From Paraclostridium dentum (GTDB lineage Bacteria; Bacillota; Clostridia; Peptostreptococcales; Peptostreptococcaceae), in assembly GCF_012922555.1 (NCBI RefSeq), contig NZ_WIPK01000001.1, positions 868,001 through 932,000 of the forward strand: a stretch of 64,000 nt of DNA, written 5' to 3'. Below, one piece after another: positions 41,497 through 49,648 of the stretch (positions are counted from its first letter, which is position 1; every line of letters starts with the position of its first letter). The translations under genes were made by a program, and so were the position numbers. Below the pieces are notes generated by a model, which did not search any database, had not been told where the DNA came from, and saw only the letters and a list, made by a program, of their open reading frames with translations.

Positions 41497-43146
41497 TTAC
41501 TTTTCGGGTTTACTTTCTTCAGCTTTTGCTTGATTTATACTAATATTATCAAATTCAATTAATTCTATCAACCCTTTTTGCTCTTTATCATAACCGATTT
41601 TTACATTGTCGCCTTCTTTTGTTAAAGGAACTTCATGAGAAACTTTAGAAGTTACAACAAATATAGAGTCATTCATTCCTTCTATTGTAAGGTAATATGC
41701 AGTATTACCATCTATTACATCTGAGTTTATTCTTTGTACTATACCCGTACTTTCTTGTTTAGTATCATCACTTGCAAGCTCTACAGTATTTCCTTTTGAT
41801 TTTAATTGCTCTCTATAGCTTCTAAAAGCATCTTCTTTGTTATCACCTATTCCAACTATATTAAAATCTTCTACAGAAACAAAAGCAACCATCTTAACTA
41901 ATCCTGCCTTATCTTTTAAAGACATTACATATGTAGGTTTCCCTAATATATTATAAACAACGGGGAATGTTGCCTCATAATTTTTTTCTTGTACCTTACC
42001 TGTTGCAGATACCATAGCTGCGGTTTCTGTTGCTCCTGGTTGTTTATACAGTTTAGCTTCTTTAGTTCTAGTGTCAACTAGCATAAATCCTATAGTTGAA
42101 TCATCTCCTCCTGCAGAAGTTATACCTGTATACCAATATGATTTTCCATCTTCACCATATACTAATGATGTTCCTTCCGTAGCTACTAGTACACCTTTTT
42201 CAGATATAACAGCATTTAAAAATCCACTTACAAATTTACCCCAATCATTTATTTGCTTAACTATAAATTCTTCTGGTTGTATCCTATCTATCCACTTTGG
42301 AGCATCTTTTATATCATAACTTTTAATTTCACCAGTCTGAGTATCTACAGTTGCTATTCCTATGGCATTTTGACCTCCATATCCAACAGCATTTTCATAT
42401 AATGAAACTACCCAATAAGGTTTGCCATTATCATCTACTTCTAATGTAAAATCTGTCATCCCTACATTAGTATATCCTTTTAAATACATGTGTCTTCTTA
42501 AGTCTTGATGTAAGTAAGCTTCAGGTTGATATACTATTTTTATAGGTTTTCCATCAACCTCTTGAACAAGTCTAACATCTTGTGGGTTTGTAGCTGATAC
42601 TCTTACATATCCGCTTGTCCCTTTTATATTCGTAATCCATTTTATTGCATCTCTATGTACTAATGGTGCTACCCAACATAATTCTCCATCTACATTTTGA
42701 ATATGAAACTTTCCAAGTTTCGATACACTACCTATAGCAGGTACTTCACCTAATTTTTTATCCCCTAATTTCATAGCCATATCTTCGTCTACTAATCTAA
42801 TTTCATTTGCATTCACAGGGCTTACATCTTTTGCAAAGTTACTTTCCTTAACATCTCCTATTAAATTTCTATATGCTTTTGAGTGTAATACCGGTGACGA
42901 TGTTAAAAATGGCACTACTATAATGTAAGCTATTAACACTGCAGCTATTGAGAAGTTTCGTTTAGCTAACTTTGATGTTTGCTCTCCTTTATCAAACATC
43001 ATATCTAGTACTCCAGCTATTACGAAAAATATAACTAGTGTTGAAAATAGCGAGGTAAAATCTAATCTAAGTACAGGTAATTTTATTATTGCATATATAG
43101 CTACCATTACCAACGCTATTCCATACGTTTTTAAAATTTTTTTCAT
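41497..43146 (-). CDS. large uncharacterised membrane-anchored protein
   Basis: A 549-aa protein with three N-terminal hydrophobic helices (residues 5-22, 28-48, 66-85) and about 450 extracellular residues. The outer part contains repeated beta segments of PepSY-like character, each with a 'D-T/R-x-T-G/K-E' hairpin: GIATVDTQTGEIKSYDI and GFMLVDTRTKEAKLYKQ, followed by GATETAAM. Near the end comes a compact OB-like segment (VQRINSDVIDGNTAYYLTI). I do not recognise a named family. It may be a cell-surface regulator or chaperone of an enzyme. Monocistronic, with a good GGAG site. Confidence 0.75.
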   Translation of the reverse strand: MKKILKTYGIALVMVAIYAIIKLPVLRLDFTSLFSTLVIFFVIAGVLDMMFDKGEQTSKLAKRNFSIAAVLIAYIIVVPFLTSSPVLHSKAYRNLIGDVKESNFAKDVSPVNANEIRLVDEDMAMKLGDKKLGEVPAIGSVSKLGKFHIQNVDGELCWVAPLVHRDAIKWITNIKGTSGYVRVSATNPQDVRLVQEVDGKPIKIVYQPEAYLHQDLRRHMYLKGYTNVGMTDFTLEVDDNGKPYWVVSLYENAVGYGGQNAIGIATVDTQTGEIKSYDIKDAPKWIDRIQPEEFIVKQINDWGKFVSGFLNAVISEKGVLVATEGTSLVYGEDGKSYWYTGITSAGGDDSTIGFMLVDTRTKEAKLYKQPGATETAAMVSATGKVQEKNYEATFPVVYNILGKPTYVMSLKDKAGLVKMVAFVSVEDFNIVGIGDNKEDAFRSYREQLKSKGNTVELASDDTKQESTGIVQRINSDVIDGNTAYYLTIEGMNDSIFVVTSKVSHEVPLTKEGDNVKIGYDKEQKGLIELIEFDNISINQAKAEESKPEK

Positions 43147-43220
43147 TTATTACTCCTTCCTAATTTTTAAAATATTTGTAATATTTGTTAATATTAATTA
43201 TAACCATTTTTTGTAAAAAA

Positions 43221-43254
43221 ATAAATACTCCTTAAAATTATAAGGAGTATTTAT
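43221..43254 (-). terminator. terminator after the 43257-43820 gene
   Basis: Stem ATAAATACTCCTTA / TAAGGAGTATTTAT with a 6-nt loop. Confidence 0.75.
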
Positions 43255-43256
43255 CT

Positions 43257-43820
43257 TTATACACTACTTAAACTATATTCAAATATTTTTTCTTTTGCTC
43301 TATATTCACTTAATAATCCTTCATACTCAAGTGTCAAATCCTTATGATTAAAGAAGTCATTTGGCTTAATTGCACATGATGGCTTCTCAAATAAGTTTAT
43401 CCCACTATCTTCTAACATATCTGCTACAAAGTGAGAGCACACATATTTATTCTCAGCTTCTCTAGGTTTGTTTCTAGATAAATATAAAAGTGCTAAAACA
43501 TCATAATCATATTTATCTCTGTTTGCACTTATATTTAATATATTTTTATATAAATTGTTGTATTGTTCATTAGTTACATATAATGAGTATACTCTACATC
43601 TAGTATTCGTTTTTATAGCATATAAACCTTCATTTATATTTTCCTCTACAAATCCAGCAAATAAAGGTGTTTTTGGATTTAATCTTCCAAATGAATACAT
43701 AGGTCTTAAATACTCATTAAGAGCTATAGATACGTGTGCATAAGGAGTTTTAGATATACTTTTTATTAAGTAAGAAAGAGCAGTTCCTGTATATGTTGTT
43801 ACTATATATATCTTCTGCAT
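43257..43820 (-). CDS. YiiX-like permuted NlpC/P60 (papain-fold) protein
   Basis: A 187-aa protein with the histidine before the cysteine, as in circularly permuted papain-fold enzymes of the YiiX/YebB-like group. KTPYAHVSIALNE holds the His, and ENKYVCSHFVADMLEDSG the putative catalytic Cys. No signal peptide, so it probably acts in the cytoplasm on amide or thioester bonds, or on lipids. Substrate unknown. It has a GGGGGG site and is alone in its unit. Confidence 0.78.
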   Translation of the reverse strand: MQKIYIVTTYTGTALSYLIKSISKTPYAHVSIALNEYLRPMYSFGRLNPKTPLFAGFVEENINEGLYAIKTNTRCRVYSLYVTNEQYNNLYKNILNISANRDKYDYDVLALLYLSRNKPREAENKYVCSHFVADMLEDSGINLFEKPSCAIKPNDFFNHKDLTLEYEGLLSEYRAKEKIFEYSLSSV

Positions 43821-44201
43821 TATTTAACCCCCCAATGTCTTGCTTATAATAATATTTATGATAACTACTCTATTTTATCACCATTTTAATCAAACTTCAA
43901 ATATTGTTTTTGTAATTTTTTAAATTTTAATTTATTTACATTAAAAATATTAAACTTCAAAATAATTGTTATAAATTGTATTTAAAGTTAATTTTTAATG
44001 TAAAATATAAAATTCAATTTTATTTATTCCATTGTTTTATAAATTAACTTATCTTTTTTAATACTTTGTCTAAACATGTCTCATTTTTAATCAACTTTAA
44101 TATAATATAGTATACTAAGTTTGAAAAAACATTTTTTATTACTTTTTAAATTTTATTTGAATTAAACTTTACTTTTTAAAATCTTATTAGGAGGCATTAT
44201 A
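43821..44201. other. AT-rich intergenic region
   Basis: About 380 bp, strongly AT-rich, between divergent genes. It must contain the promoters for the YiiX-like gene and the zinc-ribbon microprotein. No clear dyad, riboswitch or additional gene seen. Confidence 0.4.
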
Positions 44202-44366
44202 ATGAAGCTTACACAAGAACAATTAATACTTAAAAGAGATAATAGATGTATAGAGTGCGGATGCAAATTAAACGGTTTATCATACTCTACTTACTTTGAA
44301 CAAAATACAAACGTGAAAAATTCCAAATCTGACTTATGTCCGAATTGTTTATCAAATAAAAAATAG
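44202..44366 (+). CDS. 54-aa zinc-ribbon-like microprotein
   Basis: A short frame with a strong TAGGAGG site 8 bases before the ATG. The protein starts MKLTQEQLILKRDNR and carries CIECGCKLN near the N-terminus and CPNCLS near the end, giving a CxxC...CxxC knuckle pair about 28 residues apart that would bind one zinc. Such microproteins often act as adaptors or RNA/DNA-binding helpers. It terminates in a hairpin overlapping its stop codon. Not recognised as a named family, but the SD, the cysteine spacing and the clean end make it a probable real gene. Confidence 0.75.
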   Translation: MKLTQEQLILKRDNRCIECGCKLNGLSYSTYFEQNTNVKNSKSDLCPNCLSNKK

Positions 44367-44392
44367 ACTATACCTTTGTATAGTCTTATTTT
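44360..44392. terminator. bidirectional terminator
   Basis: Stem AGACTATA / TATAGTCT with a 6-nt loop and A/T flanks, overlapping the ends of both convergent genes. Confidence 0.75.
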
Positions 44393-44946
44393 ACGCTATT
44401 GATTCTTTTATTTACTTTGTTTCCTAAAATCCAAAACACTAAAACTAATATTATTAATGACGCAACTTTTAAAGGATCTGTTATAAAAGTTTTTATATCA
44501 TTTCCTATGTAACTTATAACTAAGAACATAATAAATTTACCCAGTATCATCCCCGGTACAAAATTACTCAATTTCATCTTTGATATTCCAGCGGTTATAG
44601 TTATTAAAAAATCAGGTATAAAAGGACATAAATAAACTATAAACATCATGCTAAACCCCTGTCTTTTTACCCACTTCTTAAATTTATCTACTTTTTCGTT
44701 ATTTATTCTTTTTATGAACTTAGAATCTGAAAATTTCCTACAAATCAAAAATAAAACTATCGATCCTATAACTGATCCAAGCCAAGATACCGAAAATCCA
44801 AGTCCTATTCCCAAAACAAACGCATTAGCTCCTACTATAGCAACAAGTGGTAATGCCGGTATAAAAGTTTCTACTATTATTATTATAAATCCTACTGCAG
44901 CCACTAATAATTTATATTCTTGTAAGCTATATATTATTTGTTCCAT
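44386..44946 (-). CDS. TVP38/DedA-like (VTT domain) membrane protein
   Basis: A 186-aa protein with a VTT (SNARE-associated) domain. Two half-helices with Pro (ETFIPALPLVAIVGANAF and YLCPFIPDFLITITAG) are the hallmark of the DedA/TVP38 family, now thought to move polyprenyl phosphates or phospholipids across the membrane. The Gly-rich LGFSVSWLGSVIGS follows. Function here unknown. Monocistronic. Confidence 0.88.
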   Translation of the reverse strand: MEQIIYSLQEYKLLVAAVGFIIIIVETFIPALPLVAIVGANAFVLGIGLGFSVSWLGSVIGSIVLFLICRKFSDSKFIKRINNEKVDKFKKWVKRQGFSMMFIVYLCPFIPDFLITITAGISKMKLSNFVPGMILGKFIMFLVISYIGNDIKTFITDPLKVASLIILVLVFWILGNKVNKRINSVK

Positions 44947-45211
44947 ATATTAGCACCTACCTAATCTAGACTTTATCTATAAGTTTTATATTTTTTATAA
45001 AATTAAATTTATATTTTTTATACTTATTATTATATTCAAACTTAATATATATATTTAATAAAATCAGATTTAAAAATATTTTTTAATATTAATTTATTAT
45101 TTCAAATTATTTTAAAATTTCCACTAATGGAAAACATATTCCCTTTATAAGTATAATTTTGTTATACTATACTCTATGGAATCATGCCAAATATTTTTGC
45201 GAGGTGTTTTT

Positions 45212-46072
45212 ATGAAGAAAAACGTTTTTAAGGATTTTTTATTTCAGTCTTTAGGACTGGTGGTTGGATGTATTTTTATGAGTATAGGAATAAATATGTT
45301 TTTTAAACCCTATACAATTGCACCTGGAGGACTTAGCGGTCTTTCATTAGTATTAGGAAAACTTACAGGTCTTCCTATACCTGTTGTAATGCTTGCTATA
45401 GGTATTCCTTTAGTAATATTTTCAATTAAGATATTAGGAGTTAAGGATTCGATAAAAACTCTTATTGGAATGACTGTATTTTCTATAATATTAGGTGTTA
45501 CATCTTCACTATCTAATTTTGATGTAACAAAAGATGTTCTACTATGTTCTATATCAGGTGCCTTATGCCTTGGTATTGGACTTGGTATAGTACTAAAAAT
45601 GGATGCTTCTACAGGAGGAACAGATCTTATTGCACTTATGCTAAATAGAGCTTTCCCAAGTGTCCCTCTTTCAAAGTTTATGGTTATATTAGATGGTATG
45701 GTTGTTATATCTGCTGGTATTGCTAGTAAAAATTTAGAAACAGCACTTTACTCAGGAGTAGCACTTTACATTATAGTTAAAATAGTTGATGCCATAGTTT
45801 CTGGTCTTAATTACTCAAAAGCATTTATGATTATATCTAATGAGTCTGATATTTTAAGAGATGGTATAACTAAGGAACTTGATAGAGGTGTAACTTTCCT
45901 TCAAGGTAAAGGAGGATATACTAATGAAGATAAAAATGTTTTACTAGTAGTGGTTTCTAAAAAACAAGAAGTTCATCTAAAAAAAGTAATAAAAAATATA
46001 GATCCATCAGCATTCATAATTGTTAGTGATGTTCATGAAGTTTTAGGCCGAGGATTTAAATCAATAGCATAG
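45212..46072 (+). CDS. YitT-family membrane protein (DUF161 + DUF2179)
   Basis: A 286-aa protein. The start is the ATG at 45212 (MKKNVFKDFLFQ) behind GCGAGGTG; 12 further upstream codons are open without a site. Five or six helices with APGGLSGLSLVLGKLTGLP and DASTGGTDLIALML are followed by the cytoplasmic DUF2179 domain (GVTFLQGKGGYTNEDKNVLLVVV). Function of the family is poorly known. Its 3' end carries a terminator hairpin that runs into the start of the next gene. Confidence 0.9.
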   Translation: MKKNVFKDFLFQSLGLVVGCIFMSIGINMFFKPYTIAPGGLSGLSLVLGKLTGLPIPVVMLAIGIPLVIFSIKILGVKDSIKTLIGMTVFSIILGVTSSLSNFDVTKDVLLCSISGALCLGIGLGIVLKMDASTGGTDLIALMLNRAFPSVPLSKFMVILDGMVVISAGIASKNLETALYSGVALYIIVKIVDAIVSGLNYSKAFMIISNESDILRDGITKELDRGVTFLQGKGGYTNEDKNVLLVVVSKKQEVHLKKVIKNIDPSAFIIVSDVHEVLGRGFKSIA

Positions 46073-46080
46073 TAACATTC

Positions 46081-46129
46081 TCCTCTTAAAATCATAATTT
46101 ACTTATATATGATTTTAGGAGGATTTTTT
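46081..46129 (+). terminator. terminator hairpin that contains the SD of the next gene
   Basis: TCCTCTTAAAATCAT (46081-46095) pairs with ATGATTTTAGGAGGA (46109-46123) over 15 bp with one G-U, and six T's follow directly, ending one base before the ATG at 46130. The right arm contains the AGGAGG of the LRAT-like gene. The same structure therefore can end the yitT transcript and hide the ribosome site in any read-through RNA. Confidence 0.8.
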
Positions 46130-46522
46130 ATGTCTAATGCTAATTATGGAGACTTAATATGTTCAGATCATGTATTGTATAAGCATTTTGGCATATATAT
46201 AAATGAAGATTGCGTTATACATTATGATGGAAAAATAGATGATAAATTTTTACGTAAGATGTGTATTAGAAAAACTAATATGGATAGATTTTTAGCAGGT
46301 AATGAAAACTTCGAAGTTTGTAAGTTTAAAAATAATTTCACAGAACCTTGTGAAGTTGTAAAAAGAGCTAATTCTCGTATTGGAGAGCAAAACTTCAATA
46401 TAATTTTTAATAACTGCGAACATTTTGGCCATTGGTGTAAAACTGGAGTTAGTAAGTCCAATCAAGTTGATTTCATAATTTTAATTATAATTTTCACTAT
46501 ATTATTGAATTACTCTTTATAG
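46130..46522 (+). CDS. LRAT-domain (NlpC/P60 superfamily) protein
   Basis: A 130-aa protein starting at the ATG 46130 behind AGGAGG. LRAT/H-rev107-type features are NYGDLICSDHVLYKHFGIYI (first His at residue 19), VIHYDG (His31) and FNNCEHFGHWCKTG (catalytic Cys96). A hydrophobic C-terminal helix (FIILIIIFTILLNYSL) anchors it. Vertebrate relatives are phospholipid acyltransferases or lipases, and bacterial members are little studied. The C-terminal tail anchor is the same layout as in HRASLS proteins. Its translation start lies in a terminator hairpin. Confidence 0.85.
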   Translation: MSNANYGDLICSDHVLYKHFGIYINEDCVIHYDGKIDDKFLRKMCIRKTNMDRFLAGNENFEVCKFKNNFTEPCEVVKRANSRIGEQNFNIIFNNCEHFGHWCKTGVSKSNQVDFIILIIIFTILLNYSL

Positions 46523-46539
46523 TTATAAAGAGTTTTTTT
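46512..46539 (+). terminator. terminator after the LRAT gene
   Basis: Stem ACTCTTTATA / TATAAAGAGT with a 2-nt centre and seven T's, overlapping the stop codon. Confidence 0.8.
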
Positions 46540-46879
46540 ATTAATAGGTTTATTTATTTTTGCTTTATTTATATAAATTGCAATTTATATTGCAGATAAA
46601 AATAAACAGATATACAATATAATTGAAATACCTTTTTATATTTAAATTTTTTCAATATCATTTCAAATTTAATCTTTAAACTAAATCCTTAAATTTTTAA
46701 TACTTACATTATAAAAACTTATATTTTAAAACACATATTACTTTAAATTATTGTGTTATCACAGAGTTTTTCTATTTTTTGATTCATAACTACATATTGA
46801 AAAATTCTTTGATATATATTGTGCGTACTTTTCACTTAAAATAGTATGCAAAATAAAATAGCGAAGGGGTTGTGTTATA
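46540..46879. other. AT-rich intergenic region before the AGCS symporter gene
   Basis: About 340 bp without a gene. TATAAATTGCAATTTATA-like symmetry at about 46571-46590 is the only structure (an imperfect palindrome around TTGCAA). The symporter promoter must lie here. No T-box or CodY box seen. Confidence 0.4.
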
Positions 46880-48283
46880 TTGGAGTTACTAACAAAAATC
46901 GTAGAATCTGTAAATGGTGTTTTGTGGGATAAGAATATTTTGCTATTCTTACTTGTCGGAACAGGTGTGTGGTATACATTCCAATTAAAGTTCATCCAAA
47001 TTAGAGGTTTTGGAGAAGGTTTTAGAAGAACTTTCGGTGGCTTATTTAAAAGGGGTGAAAAAGCCGATAAAGATGGAATGTCTCAATTTCAATCTTTAGC
47101 AACTGCAATAGCTGCTCAAGTAGGTACAGGTAACTTGGCAGGTGCTGCTACTGCGATAGCTGTTGGAGGCCCTGGTGCAATATTTTGGATGTGGGTCAGT
47201 GCATTTTTCGGTATGGCAACAATTTATGCCGAAGCAACAATGGCTCAAAAATACAAAAGAATAGGTGCAGATGGTACAGTAACAGGTGGTCCTGTTTACT
47301 ATATAGAAGCCGCATTTAAAGGTAAATTTGGTAAAGTTTTAGCTAGCTTTTTTGCTGTATTTATCATATTAGCATTAGGATTTATGGGAAATGCAGTTCA
47401 ATCTAACTCTATAGCAGATGCTTTTGATACAGCATTTGGTATAAGTCCGGCTGTTATAGGTATAATTTTAGCTATACTGTCTGTTTTAATATTCTCTGGT
47501 GGAATAACTAGAATAGCAAAAGTTACAGAAACAATAGTTCCAATTATGGCATTATTTTATATTATAGGTGCGTTAATTGTAATATTAGTTAATTTCAAAA
47601 ACATTCCTTTAGCTTTTGAAGAAATATTTGTAGGAGCTTTTGCACCTCAATCAATAGCTGGTGGTGTTGTAGGAGCTACTATTCAAAAAGCTATGAGTAA
47701 AGGTGTGGCTCGTGGATTATTCTCTAATGAAGCTGGTATGGGTTCTACTCCTCATGCTCATGCAGTTGCAAAAGTTGACTACCCTTCAGAACAAGGATTC
47801 GTCGCTATGATGGGAGTATTTATAGATACTTTTGTTATATTAAATTTAACTGCTTTAGTTATAATTACAACACGTTCAGTTACTCCAGATGGATCTCTTA
47901 TAGGGACTGCTCTTACTCAAGCTGGATTCTCATCAGTGTTTGGTAAGTTCGGAGATATATTTATAGCTATTTGTATGTTCTTCTTTGCATTCTCTACTAT
48001 AATTGGATGGTACTTCTTCGGAGAAGCTAATATAAAATATTTATTCGGTACAAAAGCTGTTAAGATATACGTAGTACTTGTAGCTATTTGTGTTTTCCTT
48101 GGTACATTAGGTGAAGTATCAATAGTATGGACAATGTCAGATATGTTTAATGGATTGATGGTTATACCTAACTTAATTGGTCTATTAGCTCTTACTGGAG
48201 TTGTTAAATCCGTTCATAACGATTACATTCGTATAAACGGTGGAATTAGTAGTAAAAAGAAAAAGAAAAATCCTACCACATAG
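46880..48283 (+). CDS. alanine/glycine:cation symporter (AGCS family)
   Basis: A 467-aa amino-acid carrier, the DagA/AlsT/AgcS type, importing alanine or glycine with Na+ or H+. It starts at a TTG (46880) behind AGGGGTT. Family motifs are QVGTGNLAGAATAIAVGGPGAIFWMW (in part GTGNLAGAATAIA), GGPVYYIEAAFKGKFG and GLFSNEAGMGSTPHAHAVA. Ten to eleven helices. The lysine-rich tail (SSKKKKKNPTT) is cytoplasmic. Monocistronic. Confidence 0.95.
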   Translation: MELLTKIVESVNGVLWDKNILLFLLVGTGVWYTFQLKFIQIRGFGEGFRRTFGGLFKRGEKADKDGMSQFQSLATAIAAQVGTGNLAGAATAIAVGGPGAIFWMWVSAFFGMATIYAEATMAQKYKRIGADGTVTGGPVYYIEAAFKGKFGKVLASFFAVFIILALGFMGNAVQSNSIADAFDTAFGISPAVIGIILAILSVLIFSGGITRIAKVTETIVPIMALFYIIGALIVILVNFKNIPLAFEEIFVGAFAPQSIAGGVVGATIQKAMSKGVARGLFSNEAGMGSTPHAHAVAKVDYPSEQGFVAMMGVFIDTFVILNLTALVIITTRSVTPDGSLIGTALTQAGFSSVFGKFGDIFIAICMFFFAFSTIIGWYFFGEANIKYLFGTKAVKIYVVLVAICVFLGTLGEVSIVWTMSDMFNGLMVIPNLIGLLALTGVVKSVHNDYIRINGGISSKKKKKNPTT

Positions 48284-48294
48284 GTTTATATAAT

Positions 48295-48323
48295 AAAAAG
48301 CACTCTAAATGAGTGCTTTTTTT
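48295..48323 (+). terminator. terminator after the AGCS gene
   Basis: Stem AAAAAGCACTC / GAGTGCTTTTT with a 5-nt loop and T-run. Confidence 0.85.
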
Positions 48324-48388
48324 AATTCATTAACAAATATATACAAACTACCATAATATATAAGGACAACATCTACGGGAGATATATT

Positions 48389-49204
48389 ATGAAATATTTT
48401 ATTAAAGTCGAAAAAAATGTAAGGTTATTTGTTGAGGATATAAATAAGGATTCAGAAAAAGCAATGTTATTTGTTCACGGTTGGCCTTTGAACCACCGTA
48501 TGTATGAATATATAATTGAAAACTTTGCACAAAAAGGATATAGATGTATAGCTATAGACCTTAGAGGATATGGAAAATCTGATAAACCTTCATCAGGTTA
48601 TGATTATGATAGAATGGCTAAAGATATAAGACATATAATTGAAGCTCTCAAACTAGAAAACATCACTTTAATGGGTCATTCTATGGGTGGTGCAATCTGT
48701 TCACGATATATGGCTAAATTTAATGGTTACGGAGTTTCTAAGCTCTGCTTACTTAGTGCTGCCGTTCCTAAATGGGTAAAATCTATTAGTTGGCCATATG
48801 GATATACTATAGACCAAGTAAATAGTATTATAGATAATTTTAAAAATGATAGACCTAAGGCAATAAGAACTACATCTGAATCATTTTTCTATAAATTCAC
48901 TAGCCAAGGAATATTGGATTGGTTCTTTGACATGTGTTTAGAAGCTGCTGGTTGGTCTAGTGTAAATTCACTGTATGCACTTAGAGATGAAGAACTATTT
49001 AATGATCTATCTAAAATAAAGGTACCTACTCTAATATTGCATGGTGTACATGACACCGTGTGTCCATATTCTTTTGCTGAATATATGAGGGATACCATAG
49101 AAAATTCTACTCTAGTTTCTTTGACCGATGGAGGTCATGGAGCTTTTTATGAGTGTAGGAATGAAATAAATAAATCTCTTGAAGATTTTATAAATATTGA
49201 TTAA
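48389..49204 (+). CDS. alpha/beta hydrolase (chloroperoxidase/esterase-like)
   Basis: A 271-aa cytoplasmic hydrolase of the Abhydrolase_1 family. It has the oxyanion region LFVHGWPLNHRMYEY, DLRGYGKSDKPSSGYDYDRMAKDI, nucleophile Ser in LMGHSMGGAICSRYM, the acid Asp in LHGVHDTVCPYSF and the His in DGGHGAFYE. Closest type is the non-heme haloperoxidase/arylesterase group, whose physiological substrates are usually small esters. Single-gene unit with its own terminator. Confidence 0.9.
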   Translation: MKYFIKVEKNVRLFVEDINKDSEKAMLFVHGWPLNHRMYEYIIENFAQKGYRCIAIDLRGYGKSDKPSSGYDYDRMAKDIRHIIEALKLENITLMGHSMGGAICSRYMAKFNGYGVSKLCLLSAAVPKWVKSISWPYGYTIDQVNSIIDNFKNDRPKAIRTTSESFFYKFTSQGILDWFFDMCLEAAGWSSVNSLYALRDEELFNDLSKIKVPTLILHGVHDTVCPYSFAEYMRDTIENSTLVSLTDGGHGAFYECRNEINKSLEDFINID

Positions 49205-49220
49205 CTTCATCTAAAAAATT

Positions 49221-49264
49221 ATAAAATAAAAGCACTTAACATATGTTGCGTGCTTTTATTTTAT
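49221..49264 (+). terminator. terminator after the hydrolase
   Basis: A 15-bp stem ATAAAATAAAAGCAC / GTGCTTTTATTTTAT with a 14-nt loop and A/T flanks, usable in both directions. Confidence 0.82.
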
Positions 49265-49542
49265 AATGGATAACTTTTATACAACTTTTCAAATTCTAAC
49301 TTCTTTATTTATCGCGCCTTATTCTTATTTCAAAATTTAAATTTGTATTTACTTAAATGTTAAATCTTTGTAAACTAAAATATTATTAAATCCAATCTTT
49401 ATTCATCCGAATAATAAATCAAACTTCATATTAAATTCATTAAAGTTAGCAACTTCAACTATTAAACCTTATTTTTAAATATTTCTTATACCCATACCCT
49501 ACATATATTTATATAACCTACACACATTTTATGTAAAATCCA
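49265..49542. other. AT-rich intergenic region
   Basis: About 280 bp of AT-rich DNA between the hydrolase terminator and the ABC transporter promoter. I see no gene, T-box or other structured leader in it. Confidence 0.4.
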
Positions 49543-49612
49543 AACAAAAATTTTTGTTGAGTTTTGTTATATATTATGGTTTAATATTCAATTATAAACA
49601 TTTCAGAAAATT
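49543..49612 (+). promoter_or_regulatory. promoter of the amino-acid ABC transporter with palindrome and CodY box
   Basis: AACAAAAATTTTTGTT (49543-49558) is a perfect 16-bp palindrome that touches the -35 TTGAGT (49557-49562). TTTAAT (49580-49585) follows after 17 bp. ACATTTCAGAAAATT (49598-49612) matches the CodY consensus AATTTTCWGAAAATT at 13 of 15 positions, just downstream of the expected start point. CodY repression of amino-acid uptake is therefore likely. Confidence 0.6.
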
Positions 49613-49648
49613 CATTTAAATGACAACATATTTTAGGAGGTTTTCACT

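Noticed and set aside
45218..45232. AAAACGTTTTTAAG resembling a cre box
   Set aside because: It falls inside the YitT coding sequence just after the start codon; position and single occurrence argue against regulation.
46222..46461. 79-aa minus-strand frame opposite the LRAT gene
   Set aside because: No SD, and the plus-strand gene has recognisable catalytic motifs.
49265..49648. A T-box or riboswitch ahead of the fused amino-acid transporter
   Set aside because: No T-box core (GTGGAACC) or terminator/antiterminator pair is present; the CodY-like site explains control better.
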